Assembly (NCBI GenBank): GCA_016177705.1
Contig: JACOUT010000004.1
Coordinates: 434,001-498,000, forward strand
Direction: 5' to 3'
Length of the DNA stretch: 64,000 bases
From: Deltaproteobacteria bacterium
GTDB taxonomy: Bacteria > Myxococcota > UBA727 > VGSZ01
Below the pieces are notes generated by a model. That model saw only the letters and a list, made by a program, of their open reading frames with translations. It ran no database searches and was not told the DNA's origin. Both the position numbers and the translations under genes were made by a program. This document shows, one piece after another, positions 42,098 to 50,544 of this stretch (its first letter is position 1; each line of letters begins with the position of its first letter).

Positions 42098-42766
42098 ATG
42101 GCGCGGCTGATGACGGTCAAGTCCGCCACCCCGGCCGCCGCGCTCCCCACGGCGCTGCGGCCGCTGCCCACCGGCGAGGGCGCCGAGGAGGCGCTCGCGC
42201 TGCGCGCCGCGCAGGGCGACACCGGCGCCTTCGACGCGCTGGTCACGCTCTTTGGCGGCCGTGTGTTCGCGGTCGCCTTCCGCATCCTGCAAGACCGCGC
42301 CGAGGCCGAGGACCTGTCGCAAGAGGTGTTCGTCGCGCTCTACCACTCGCTGTCGAGCTTCCGCGGCGAGAGCAAGCTGTCGACGTGGATCTACAAGATC
42401 ACGCGCAACCGCTGCCTGAACCGTTTGAAGTTCCTCAAGCGCCGCCACGTGGGCACGCTCGCCGACATCGACGATCCCGCGGTGGCGCGTGCGGCCGTCG
42501 ACCCCGAGGCGGAGTCGCGCGGCCACAAGCGCGCCGACCATCGCTTGCAGCACGTCGACGTCTCGAAGGTGCTCGAGGAGCACCTGCGCGCCTTGCCCGA
42601 GGAGCAGCGCACGCTCGTCATCCTGCGCGACCTCGAGGATCTGTCCTACGAGGAGATCGCCGACATCACGGGCCTGCCGCTCGGCACCGTCAAGTCGCGC
42701 CTGCACCGCGCGCGCGCCGAGCTGTCCGAGCGCCTCTCCCCCTACCTCGACGACGTCGTCTCTTGA
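42098..42766 (+). CDS. ECF-type RNA polymerase sigma factor
   Basis: A 222-residue sigma factor. Region 2 is seen in ILQDRAEAEDLSQEVF and ESKLSTWIYKITRNRCLNRL, region 4 in LPEEQRTLVILRDL and GLPLGTVKSRLHRARAELSERL. Region 3 is absent, as in ECF sigmas. It starts right after GGTGGGAGA. The anti-sigma-like gene follows about 40 bases later, so the two probably form a stress-sensing pair. Signal and target promoters are unknown. Confidence 0.93.
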   Translation: MARLMTVKSATPAAALPTALRPLPTGEGAEEALALRAAQGDTGAFDALVTLFGGRVFAVAFRILQDRAEAEDLSQEVFVALYHSLSSFRGESKLSTWIYKITRNRCLNRLKFLKRRHVGTLADIDDPAVARAAVDPEAESRGHKRADHRLQHVDVSKVLEEHLRALPEEQRTLVILRDLEDLSYEEIADITGLPLGTVKSRLHRARAELSERLSPYLDDVVS

Positions 42767-42809
42767 GCACCCCCTACCGAACACCGCCATGCCGCGACTG
42801 GAGCTGATC

Positions 42810-43466
42810 ATGACCGAGAACAAGAAGCTGACGCCGGACGACGCCCGCGCGCTGCTCTCTGACCACCTGGAGGGCGCGCTCGACGACGGGCGCAAGGGCG
42901 AGGTCGATCTGCTGCTCGCCGCTGACCCCGCGCTCGCCGCCGAGCGCCGCCGCCTCGAGCAGACCATCGCGGCGTTGCGCGCGTTGCCGACGCCGGAGGG
43001 ACCGCCCGAGCTGGTTGCCAAGGTGCGCGATCGCCTGGCCGCCGACCGGCGGGCAGCGTCGGCGCCCATGGCGCCCTCGGTCGACGACGTGGTGCCGCTC
43101 GCGTCCCGCCGCTTCGGCGGCGCCGCCTGGGTGGCGGGCCTGGCGCTCGCCGCCGGCATCGCCGTCGTGGTGGGCGTGGTCGGGCTGCCCGGCGACGGCG
43201 CTCCCGGCACCGAAGCGGCAGGCCTCGGCGGGCACGGCGCCGCGCTCACGACCGTGGTCGCGCCCGGCTTCCCGCCGGCCCTGGTCGCCGACCTCGCGGC
43301 GAAGGCGGGGCTGGTGGCCGTCGAGGGCGGCTATGAGGGCGACCGCAAGGCGGCAGCACGCTTCGTGGTTGCGCTCAAGCAGGCGGCCATCGGGCGCGGC
43401 GTCGATGTGACGGCCATGCTGCCCGACGCCGAGCGCGTGCGCGTGGCGGTGCAAACGGCGCGATGA
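42810..43466 (+). CDS. Anti-sigma factor-like membrane protein
   Basis: A 218-residue protein. The N-terminal 70 residues are acidic and helical (LTPDDARALLSDHLEGALD, VDLLLAADPAL), typical of zinc-less anti-sigma domains. One membrane helix follows (AWVAGLALAAGIAVVVGVVG), then a domain outside the cell membrane. It should hold the sigma factor until its outer domain senses a signal. ATG 42810 has GGAG at 7 bases; ATG 42789 has none. Confidence 0.8.
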   Translation: MTENKKLTPDDARALLSDHLEGALDDGRKGEVDLLLAADPALAAERRRLEQTIAALRALPTPEGPPELVAKVRDRLAADRRAASAPMAPSVDDVVPLASRRFGGAAWVAGLALAAGIAVVVGVVGLPGDGAPGTEAAGLGGHGAALTTVVAPGFPPALVADLAAKAGLVAVEGGYEGDRKAAARFVVALKQAAIGRGVDVTAMLPDAERVRVAVQTAR

Positions 43467-43481
43467 CGCGGCGTGGTGGCG

Positions 43482-45947
43482 TCAGCCCGGTGGTTCGTCG
43501 TCGCGGGTCACGACCGCGACGGCGGGATCCAACAGGTAGCCGTCGGCCGTGCGCACGAGCAGGCCGGCGAGGCCGAGCTTGCGCAGCGCGGTGAGCGCCA
43601 CGTAGACGCGGTTGGCGGCGGCGCGGGGGATGATGCGCTCGCCGGGCCAGCCGGCCGCGACCAGCGCCTCGACGGTGAGCGGCTCTCCCGGCGCCGCCAC
43701 CCGTTGCTCCAGCAACCGCGCGAGCAGGCGCCGAGGCGCGCGCTGTCGGCTGAGGTCGGCTCTGCTGCCCGCCGGTGTGATGAAGAAGGACGCGTCGGCG
43801 CCGACCGCCAGCGTGTTCGGCGCCGACAGCGACGGCACCTGCGGCTCGGTCACGTCGTCCGCCTCACCGAGGGTGCGGGCAAGCACGCGAGCCGCGAAGC
43901 GGACTTCGTCCGATCGCTCGCGCCGCGCGCCGAGGGCGTCATCACGCAGCCGCGCCCGCGCCTGCGCTCGTAGCTGGGTGGCGGCGTCGTCGTTGCCGGT
44001 GCGCCGCAGCTCGCGCGCCCGCGCGACCTCGAGCACGCCCTCGAGCATGCTCACGGCGGCGAGCCGCGCGGTGTCGGCCGTCTCCTCGAGCGCCGCTTGC
44101 GCGCGCGCGAGGCCCTCCGCGGCGTCGGCGGTGAACCCAAGCGCGGCTTCGGCCGCGGCGGCGCCTGCCAGGAACAGCGCGCCGAAGCGCACGTCGCCCA
44201 GGGCCGCGAGCCCGTCGGCGGCTGCCCGCAGCAAGGCCTGCGCGTCGTCGAGCCGGCCCTGCTCCCACCGCAGCGTGCCGTGAAAGCCGGAGAACAGCAG
44301 TCGGTAGCGCTCGTGGCCAGCGTCGGAGAACGCCTGCAACGCGGCGGTGTATGCGCCCTCCGCGTCGTCGAGGCGACCCTGCTCCTGGCGCAGGAAGGCG
44401 AGGTTGCCGAGCGCGAAGCCGGCGAGCCAACCGGCGCCAGCCTCGACGAACACGTCGCGCGCTCGCTCCAAGAGTGCGGCCGCCTCCGCGGCGCGCCCAG
44501 CGTGCTGCCAGGCAATGGCGCGGACCAGCAAGGCGCGGGCCGCGAGCACCCGGTCGCCTGCCGCCGTCGCGATCGCCTCCGCCTCCATGCCGTCGTCGGC
44601 GGCGTCGCCGTGGGCCCCCGCGGCGCGACGCACCGCCGCTCGCGCGAGCAGTGCAGCGGCGACCAATGTCGGCGCGACGCCGGCGTCGTGGCGTCGCGCG
44701 AGCGCCTGCTCGAGCAGCGGCGATTGGCCGAGCCGACCGCGCACCCCAGCGAGGCGCTCGAGCGCCAACAGCGACGGCAGCGCGATGGCCGCCCCTTCAC
44801 CGTCGGCGTCGAGCGCGCTGCGCGCCGCCGCCGACAGGTTGTCGCGCTCCTCGACGAGCCAGCGCAGCGCCGCGGCGTCGCCGGTGTGGTCGAACGCCTC
44901 CGTGCGCTCGAGCGCTTGTGCCGCAAACCAGCTCGCGTGGCGCGAAGCCGCGGCGACCACCTGGCCGCTCGCTTCGAGCTGCTCGCGAGCGAGCTCGGCG
45001 ACGCTGCCGAGCAGCGCGAGTCGCCCGGCCGATCCCGCTGCGGGCGCGCGCACCAGCGACTTGTCGACCAGGGACTGGATGGCGTCGAGCGCCGCCGTCG
45101 TGCCCGGCAGCATCACGATGGCCTCTGCGGCCTCGAGCGTGAAGCTCGCGGGGAAGGCGCCGAGGCAGGCCAGTGTCGCCTGCTCGTCCGTCGACAATAG
45201 CGACCACGAGGCTTCGAGCGCCGCGCGCAGCGACGCGTGGCGCGGCGCGCTGTCGCGCATGCCGGAGGTGAGCAGGTCCAGCTGCCGGTCGAGCCGCTCG
45301 AGCAGCGCCAGCGGGCCCATGACGCGCAGCCGCGCGGCGGCCAGCTCGAGCGCGAGCGGCAACCCGTCGAGGCGCTCGGCGATGCCCACGAGGGCCGGCG
45401 ACGCCTCGTCGAGCGGCACTGCCGAGGCGCGCGCGCGCGCCAGCAAGAGCGCGAGCGACTCGGCGTCCGTCAGCGGGCCGAGCTGGACCACGACCTCCTG
45501 ATGCAGCCGCAGTCGCTCGCGGCTCGTGACCAGCACGTGCGCGTCGGGCGCGGCCGCGAGCAGCGCGCCGACGGTCGCGTCCGCCTGACCAGCGAGCCGC
45601 TCGACGTCGTCGAGCAGCACCAGCGTGTGGCCGCGGGCGGTGAGCGCTTGCCCGAGGCGGCGCCACGCAGCAGCGAGCGTGGACGTGCTCGTCAGCGGGA
45701 TCTCGAGCGCCGCGGCCACGGCCTCGCATGCCTGCTCGGCGGTGGTCGCGTGGGCGAGCGAGCACCCGACGGCACCGCCGCTCCACCGCGCCGCGGCCCG
45801 CTCGGCAACGAGGCCGGCGAGGCGCGACTTACCGATGCCGGGCGGGCCGACGACGCTGACCAGGCGCTCGTGCGCGACCAGCGCGTCGACCTGCTCGAGG
45901 TGCTGCGCGCGCCCAACCATGGGGCCGCCGACGTCGAAGCGCTGCAT
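43482..45947 (-). CDS. NB-ARC-type ATPase transcriptional regulator with C-terminal winged helix
   Basis: An 821-residue protein. The Walker A motif is GPPGIGKS (34-41) and Walker B LVLLDDVE (about 108-115), followed by VTSRERLRL, the NB-ARC/AP-ATPase signature. The middle 400 residues are helical, TPR-like repeats. Near the C-terminus, VEALVAAGWPGERIIPRAAANRV and VRTADGYLLDP resemble the OmpR/AfsR winged helix, so DNA binding is likely. Its domain order resembles MalT, with the ATPase first and DNA-binding domain last. It converges with the anti-sigma gene at a 15-base gap. The signal is unknown. Confidence 0.85.
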   Translation of the reverse strand: MQRFDVGGPMVGRAQHLEQVDALVAHERLVSVVGPPGIGKSRLAGLVAERAAARWSGGAVGCSLAHATTAEQACEAVAAALEIPLTSTSTLAAAWRRLGQALTARGHTLVLLDDVERLAGQADATVGALLAAAPDAHVLVTSRERLRLHQEVVVQLGPLTDAESLALLLARARASAVPLDEASPALVGIAERLDGLPLALELAAARLRVMGPLALLERLDRQLDLLTSGMRDSAPRHASLRAALEASWSLLSTDEQATLACLGAFPASFTLEAAEAIVMLPGTTAALDAIQSLVDKSLVRAPAAGSAGRLALLGSVAELAREQLEASGQVVAAASRHASWFAAQALERTEAFDHTGDAAALRWLVEERDNLSAAARSALDADGEGAAIALPSLLALERLAGVRGRLGQSPLLEQALARRHDAGVAPTLVAAALLARAAVRRAAGAHGDAADDGMEAEAIATAAGDRVLAARALLVRAIAWQHAGRAAEAAALLERARDVFVEAGAGWLAGFALGNLAFLRQEQGRLDDAEGAYTAALQAFSDAGHERYRLLFSGFHGTLRWEQGRLDDAQALLRAAADGLAALGDVRFGALFLAGAAAAEAALGFTADAAEGLARAQAALEETADTARLAAVSMLEGVLEVARARELRRTGNDDAATQLRAQARARLRDDALGARRERSDEVRFAARVLARTLGEADDVTEPQVPSLSAPNTLAVGADASFFITPAGSRADLSRQRAPRRLLARLLEQRVAAPGEPLTVEALVAAGWPGERIIPRAAANRVYVALTALRKLGLAGLLVRTADGYLLDPAVAVVTRDDEPPG

Positions 45948-45963
45948 GCGCGCGCACTGTAGC

Positions 45964-46146
45964 TCAGTGCCCCCGCTTGGGGCTGCGCAGCGCCAGCACG
46001 ACGAAGGGGAGGACGGTGACGAGCCCGATCGCGCCGAGCCACGGCCGGCCGGCGATCGCAGCCAGCGCGCAGGCCGAGAGCCAGAAGGACAGGTACGCGC
46101 CCGCCTCGAAGCCCGCGCGCGCGGTGCGGTGCAGGCCGCTCACCAT
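45964..46146 (-). CDS. Small membrane protein linked to the carotenoid-type gene
   Basis: A 60-residue protein starting MVSGLHRTARAGF, with two hydrophobic stretches (AGAYLSFWLSACALAAI and AIGLVTVLPFVVLAL). Its ATG at 46146 overlaps the last codons of the larger gene (7 bases), so it is translated with it. No family is recognised. Confidence 0.55.
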   Translation of the reverse strand: MVSGLHRTARAGFEAGAYLSFWLSACALAAIAGRPWLGAIGLVTVLPFVVLALRSPKRGH

Positions 46147-46748
46147 GGCAGCCTCATCACCAGCGAAGCGACGGCGAGGTCGATCAGCAGGTAGACGAGC
46201 GCGCGCGGCGCGCGGCCACGGGCATTCACCTCGAGCGATCGGAGCTGCCAGCCGCAGCTCGCCACCAGCAGGAACCAGCCGGCGAAGTTGAACACCGGCA
46301 CGTCGAGCAGCCACAGCCGGTACTCGGTCATGCCCGCGTCGCGCCACAGCCACATGCGCAGCGGCTCACCCGAGACGGCGGGATCGACGACGAGATCGAG
46401 GCCGACGCCGAGCAGGCCGTCGACGACGGCGAGGCGCCACCGCGGCGCGCGCGCACCGGCGATCTGCTCCGACAGGCGCATCACCACCGGCATGAGCGCC
46501 GCCCAACCGAGCCCGACGGCGAGCGGCACCGACGCCGGCCCCGGTGGGAAGTACACGAGCCAGTCCGGGTAGCGGTAGCGACCGGCTTGCACGGCCAACA
46601 GCTCGACCGCCTGCGAGAGCACGAAGCCGAAGGCGAGCTCGCGCAGCGTGGTGGGCAGCCCCCGCGCCACGGTCGAGCGCAGCGCGATCGCGAGGAACAG
46701 CGCGAACAGCCCGATCTCGTAGAGCCGCCTGACCGTGTCGACGTCCAT
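46140..46748 (-). CDS. Carotenoid biosynthesis (DUF422/CruF-like) membrane protein
   Basis: A 202-residue integral membrane protein with about 6 helices. It has VDPAVSGEPLRMWLW and VFNFAGWFLLVAS, the DPxAV... and NFxGWFL-type motifs found in DUF422 carotenoid hydratases. Members hydrate carotenoid end groups, such as bisanhydrobacterioruberin hydratase. No other carotenoid gene is visible here, so the substrate is open. It is divergent from the glycosidase-like gene. Confidence 0.78.
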   Translation of the reverse strand: MDVDTVRRLYEIGLFALFLAIALRSTVARGLPTTLRELAFGFVLSQAVELLAVQAGRYRYPDWLVYFPPGPASVPLAVGLGWAALMPVVMRLSEQIAGARAPRWRLAVVDGLLGVGLDLVVDPAVSGEPLRMWLWRDAGMTEYRLWLLDVPVFNFAGWFLLVASCGWQLRSLEVNARGRAPRALVYLLIDLAVASLVMRLPW

Positions 46749-46896
46749 GTCCCCAACAGCTCCGCGTGCGCGATCGGATGGAGGTGCGCGCCCGACGCTG
46801 GCGATCGTGCCGAATTCCGTCGACCAGCGATCTTATTTCGCGCTCGACCGCCCCATTAAGATCGACGGGCGCCCGCGCGCGGGTACGGTCCGCGGC

Positions 46897-48039
46897 ATGC
46901 TGCGCCGCCTCCCTGCCGTCATGGTCCCGCTGCTGCTGCTCACCGCCTGCGGGCCGACGCTGCCGGCGCCTGCCGCGCCCGTGCCGAAGATCCCGCTCGA
47001 TGTCGTCGAGGTGGAGCCGCTGCCGACGGTCGGTGCTGTCGAGGTACGGGACGCGACGCCGCCGCCGGTCGCGATCGGCGCCGACGGCTACTTCGTGCTC
47101 AACGGCCGGCGCACGGTGGTGTACGGCCTCGAGGAGGAGCACCACGTCTACACCGAGCAGGAGCTCGACCTGTTGGTGCCGGCCCTGAGGGAGCTCGGCG
47201 TCACCTTCCTGGTCGTCTACCGCGGCAACGTGCAGCAGGACTTCTTCTACGAGCGCTTCGAGCGCGAGGGGCTGTGGGTCGCCCAGGAGCTCGGCAACGT
47301 GAAGAAGCGGGTCGCGAGCCCGTTTGCCGGCACCGGCGGCGTGCTCGGCACCGTCCCCGACGAGGAGACGATCGCGAGCAACCTGCAGCACATCGACGAG
47401 CTGGTCGGGCGGCTCGCGCGCCATCGCAGCATCCTGTTTTGGTGGATCGGCGGCGAGTTCGCCGAGCGCGACTTCCACACGCCCGCCGGCGAGCAGGCGG
47501 TGCGCGCGTCGGTCGCGCTCTATGCCGACGCGGTGCGCGCGCGCGACCCGCTGGGGCGGCCGTTCACGGTCAGCCACCACTACGTCGAGGCGCTCGAGGA
47601 CGCGCTGCTGCCGTTCATCGACTTCAGCGATCTGACCGACTTCACCTGGTTCACGGTCGCCACCCACTTCCACTCCTGCGACTTCATCGAGGGAGGCGGC
47701 TGGTACCCGCTCGCGCGCGCCTCCGAGGTGCCGCTCGCCCTCGAGGTGCTGTTGGCGCGCGCCTGGCAGCTCAATCACGAACGGCCGGTCTTCTTCGGCG
47801 GCTGGTACGCGCAGGCGCCCCTGCTCGGGGCCTGCTCGATGGAGCACCAAGCCGAAGGCATGCGCGAGAAGTGGCGCGTGCTCTCGACGGTGCCGAGCAT
47901 GGGTGCGTCGGCGTATCACCTGGCGGAGTGGCAGGAGAACGGCATCCCGCACGCCATGCTCGAGTGGCGCGACGGAGCGCTCGCACCCACCAGCGCGGGC
48001 ACGGCGCTGCGCGAGATCCTCGCGGCCGCACCGCACTGA
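46897..48039 (+). CDS. Lipoprotein with glycoside hydrolase-like TIM barrel
   Basis: A 380-residue lipoprotein (lipobox LTAC at about 18) with a region that fits a TIM barrel of the GH5 clan: GYFVLNGRRTVVYGLEEEHH, LRELGVTFLVVYRGN, ILFWWIGGEFAERDF with a possible acid/base Glu, and RPVFFGGWYAQ. The second catalytic Glu is not obvious by eye (perhaps in LEWRDGALAP). It may cut or modify polysaccharides at the surface. No signature fixes the substrate. Confidence 0.65.
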   Translation: MLRRLPAVMVPLLLLTACGPTLPAPAAPVPKIPLDVVEVEPLPTVGAVEVRDATPPPVAIGADGYFVLNGRRTVVYGLEEEHHVYTEQELDLLVPALRELGVTFLVVYRGNVQQDFFYERFEREGLWVAQELGNVKKRVASPFAGTGGVLGTVPDEETIASNLQHIDELVGRLARHRSILFWWIGGEFAERDFHTPAGEQAVRASVALYADAVRARDPLGRPFTVSHHYVEALEDALLPFIDFSDLTDFTWFTVATHFHSCDFIEGGGWYPLARASEVPLALEVLLARAWQLNHERPVFFGGWYAQAPLLGACSMEHQAEGMREKWRVLSTVPSMGASAYHLAEWQENGIPHAMLEWRDGALAPTSAGTALREILAAAPH

Positions 48040-48184
48040 CCGAGGCGGCGCACGCTCGGGTCACGACGTGGCTGTGCGGAATCAAGCACGCGAGCGAACG
48101 TGGTGGGGTCGTCACGCACACACGCCCGGCAGCGCGACGGGTGTCGCTGCGGACCGCGGGTGGCGCGGGACTTGAAACGACGGG

Positions 48185-48203
48185 CGGACGTCCCGTCCGT
48201 TTT
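48185..48203 (+). terminator. Hairpin with T tract just upstream of the cytochrome conduit operon
   Basis: CGGACG (48185-48190), a 3-base loop and CGTCCG (48194-48199) followed by TTTT (48200-48203). It is about 145 bases after the lipoprotein gene stop and 20 bases before the barrel gene GTG. It could terminate the upstream transcript or act as an attenuator in the leader of the conduit operon. Confidence 0.5.
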
Positions 48204-48223
48204 CACCCGCATCGGCGCCGCCC

Positions 48224-49660
48224 GTGCCCACCTACCTCCTCTTCCTCCCCTGGACCCTCTACCTGGCAGCGCCTGGCGACGCGGCGCCGGTCGCGGAGGT
48301 CGCGCAGGTGGCCGAGCCCGAGGCGTTCCTCGACGAGGCGTGGCTGGTCGGCGCCGAGGGCGTGAGGGTCCGGCGCACGACGAGCACGACCAGCGCGACC
48401 GAGCTCGGGCTCGACGAGGACGCCCGCTTCAGCCTCGACGGCGGCGCGCGGGCGCTCGGTGGCCGCCTCCGGCTCGATGGCGCAGCGGAGCTGTACTGGG
48501 ATGTCGACGGCGCGCGCCCCGACGGGGACGCCGGTCTGCGCTCGGTGCACGACAGTCGAGGGCCGCTCGAGCTGCTCGTGCACACCCTCGAGCTCGGCTG
48601 GGGCGGCGGCCCCTTGGTGCAGCGCGCCGCGATTGGGCGCCTCACGGTGGAGGAGGGCTGGCCGATCACCCTCGACGGTGTCGCGCTGTCCGTGAGCCCG
48701 CTCGCCGGCCTCGCCGACGACGAGCTGTACGGCGCGCGCCGCTCCCGCGCCTTCGTCTCGGCCGGCCGCACGGTCCACTTCTACGAGACGGGATCCGCCG
48801 ACGCGGAGCTGTTCGAGGACTGGGCCGTGTCTGCTGGCGTCGACCTCGTCACCGCCGACGCGATCAAGCTGCAGCTCGACGTGCGCGGCCTGTTCGAGGA
48901 CTCGGCGACCGGCGGCTTCGACGGCAGCGCCGGCGCCGCGCTGTTCCTGCGCGCGCTCGACGTCGCGCAGGGCAAGGCGTGGCTGCGCACGCTCGACGAC
49001 CAGGTGATGGTGACCGGCGCGCGCGTTCGGCTCGGTGGCCCCGGCGACGACCTCGGCGCCGACGTCGAGGCCTCGCTGCAGCCCGCCACCCTCGGCGAGG
49101 TGGCGCTGGCCGCCGATCCCTACTTCCTGGTGCTCGGTGAGAGCTTGCCGCACTGGCGCGCGCGCGCCGACGTGTTCGCTGGTACCGACCTCGGTCTCGC
49201 CAAGGGCACGCTGCACGCCGGCGCGCAGGCGCGCGTCAACGTCGTCGATGACGAGCAGGCGTTCAACCGCAACAGCGGCCGCGTCTACGCCTTGGCCCAG
49301 GCCACCGACCTGCTGGTGCCCGGCGTCTTCGTCTCCGCCGACGTCGCATGGGACAGCGTGCTGGCGCCCGGTCCCGCCGACCTGCTCGGCGCCAGCGACG
49401 GCCGCGTCGCGCTCGGTGGATCGGTCGGCTACCAGCGCGCCGGCGTGCGCGCCGAGCTCGGCACCGCGTGGGACCGCTACAAGTACACCTACTACCAAGA
49501 CGTCGAGGAGCTCGCCGACGTACGCACGATCTATGGCGCGGTGGGCGTGCGCGCGCTCCAGTGGCTGCGCGTGCAGGCGCGCGCCAGCGTCGAGGTCTTC
49601 GATCGCACCGAGACCACGGTGCAGGTGACGCTGGTGCAGGATCTCGGGGTGACGCGATGA
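48224..49660 (+). CDS. Outer-membrane beta-barrel of a putative porin-cytochrome conduit
   Basis: A 478-residue protein with a signal peptide (VPTYLLFLPWTLYLAAPG). The rest shows alternating hydrophobic/polar strands (e.g. LGGRLRLDGAAELYWDVDG, QARASVEVFDR), with few Cys and a tail VTLVQDLGVTR, consistent with a large outer-membrane barrel. It is the first gene of an operon whose next two genes are multiheme cytochromes, each overlapping by four bases (ATGA). In known porin-cytochrome conduits the barrel encloses a multiheme protein. The length is shorter than MtrB (about 670), so it is a different family or a reduced barrel. Assigned by context. Confidence 0.75.
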   Translation: MPTYLLFLPWTLYLAAPGDAAPVAEVAQVAEPEAFLDEAWLVGAEGVRVRRTTSTTSATELGLDEDARFSLDGGARALGGRLRLDGAAELYWDVDGARPDGDAGLRSVHDSRGPLELLVHTLELGWGGGPLVQRAAIGRLTVEEGWPITLDGVALSVSPLAGLADDELYGARRSRAFVSAGRTVHFYETGSADAELFEDWAVSAGVDLVTADAIKLQLDVRGLFEDSATGGFDGSAGAALFLRALDVAQGKAWLRTLDDQVMVTGARVRLGGPGDDLGADVEASLQPATLGEVALAADPYFLVLGESLPHWRARADVFAGTDLGLAKGTLHAGAQARVNVVDDEQAFNRNSGRVYALAQATDLLVPGVFVSADVAWDSVLAPGPADLLGASDGRVALGGSVGYQRAGVRAELGTAWDRYKYTYYQDVEELADVRTIYGAVGVRALQWLRVQARASVEVFDRTETTVQVTLVQDLGVTR

Positions 49661-50544
49661 GCGTGCGCACTGCCGCCGGGCCGCTCCGCTCCGCGCCGCG
49701 CGTGCTCCGCGCTCTCGTGGTCGCGCTCGTCTGTGGTGCCGCCGTGGGCGCAGCCGACGATGACCTCGAGCTGTTCTCGCACGTCGAGCACCAGGAGCTC
49801 GAGCAGCCACCGCCATGCATCGAGTGCCACGACGCGCGCGCCGTCGGTGCGCGCGCCCCCTGGCTCAGGGAGGCGACCTGCATCGAGTGCCATGACGAGG
49901 TGCCGGCGTTCTCGGTGCGCGCGCGCGTGCGCGGGCTGTCGGTGCCGTTCGATCACCGCCCGCACGCGACATCGTCGTGCGCGAGCTGCCACGTCGCGAG
50001 CACGCCGCCGATCGAGCCGCCTGCTGGCGCACCGCCCGCCGCTGAGCACCGGCTGATCGCGACCAGCGCCACCTGCTTCTCCTGCCACGAACGTGACGCC
50101 GAAGCGCCGCGCGAAGCGGCGTGCGCGCGCTGCCACGAGCGCGAGCAGCGTCGGGTCAAGCCGGACAGCCATGGGGCGACGTGGCAGCGCCAACACGCAC
50201 GCGACGCGTTCGCGCTCATGCCGGCGGAGCACGGCGCGTCCTGCACGCTGTGTCATCGCGAGTCCGTTTGCGTCGCCTGTCACCGCGTCGAGCGCCCGCG
50301 CGACCACGACGGTCTGTGGCGCACGCGGCTGCACGGCAGCGCCGCCTCCTGGGATCGGGCGCGCTGCCAGACCTGCCATGAGCCCGGCCAGTGCGTCGCG
50401 TGTCACCGCGAGGAGGAGCCGGCCAACCACCGCGGCGCCTGGACCTCGACGCATGGGCTGGTCGCTCGGGCGAAGGACGACGCGAGCTGCGCGACCTGCC
50501 ATCGGCAGACCTTCTGCAACGACTGCCATCGAGGGGCGCGATGA
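49657..50544 (+). CDS. Periplasmic 11-heme cytochrome c
   Basis: A 295-residue protein with a signal peptide and eleven CxxCH motifs (first two CIECH, then CASCH, CFSCH, CARCH, CTLCH, CVACH, CQTCH, CVACH, CATCH, CNDCH). About 27 residues per heme, so it probably forms a wire of hemes. It overlaps the barrel and the surface lipoprotein genes by ATGA on both sides, which strongly links it to the conduit. It may sit inside or at the periplasmic mouth of the barrel, like MtrA. Confidence 0.9.
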   Translation: MSVRTAAGPLRSAPRVLRALVVALVCGAAVGAADDDLELFSHVEHQELEQPPPCIECHDARAVGARAPWLREATCIECHDEVPAFSVRARVRGLSVPFDHRPHATSSCASCHVASTPPIEPPAGAPPAAEHRLIATSATCFSCHERDAEAPREAACARCHEREQRRVKPDSHGATWQRQHARDAFALMPAEHGASCTLCHRESVCVACHRVERPRDHDGLWRTRLHGSAASWDRARCQTCHEPGQCVACHREEEPANHRGAWTSTHGLVARAKDDASCATCHRQTFCNDCHRGAR

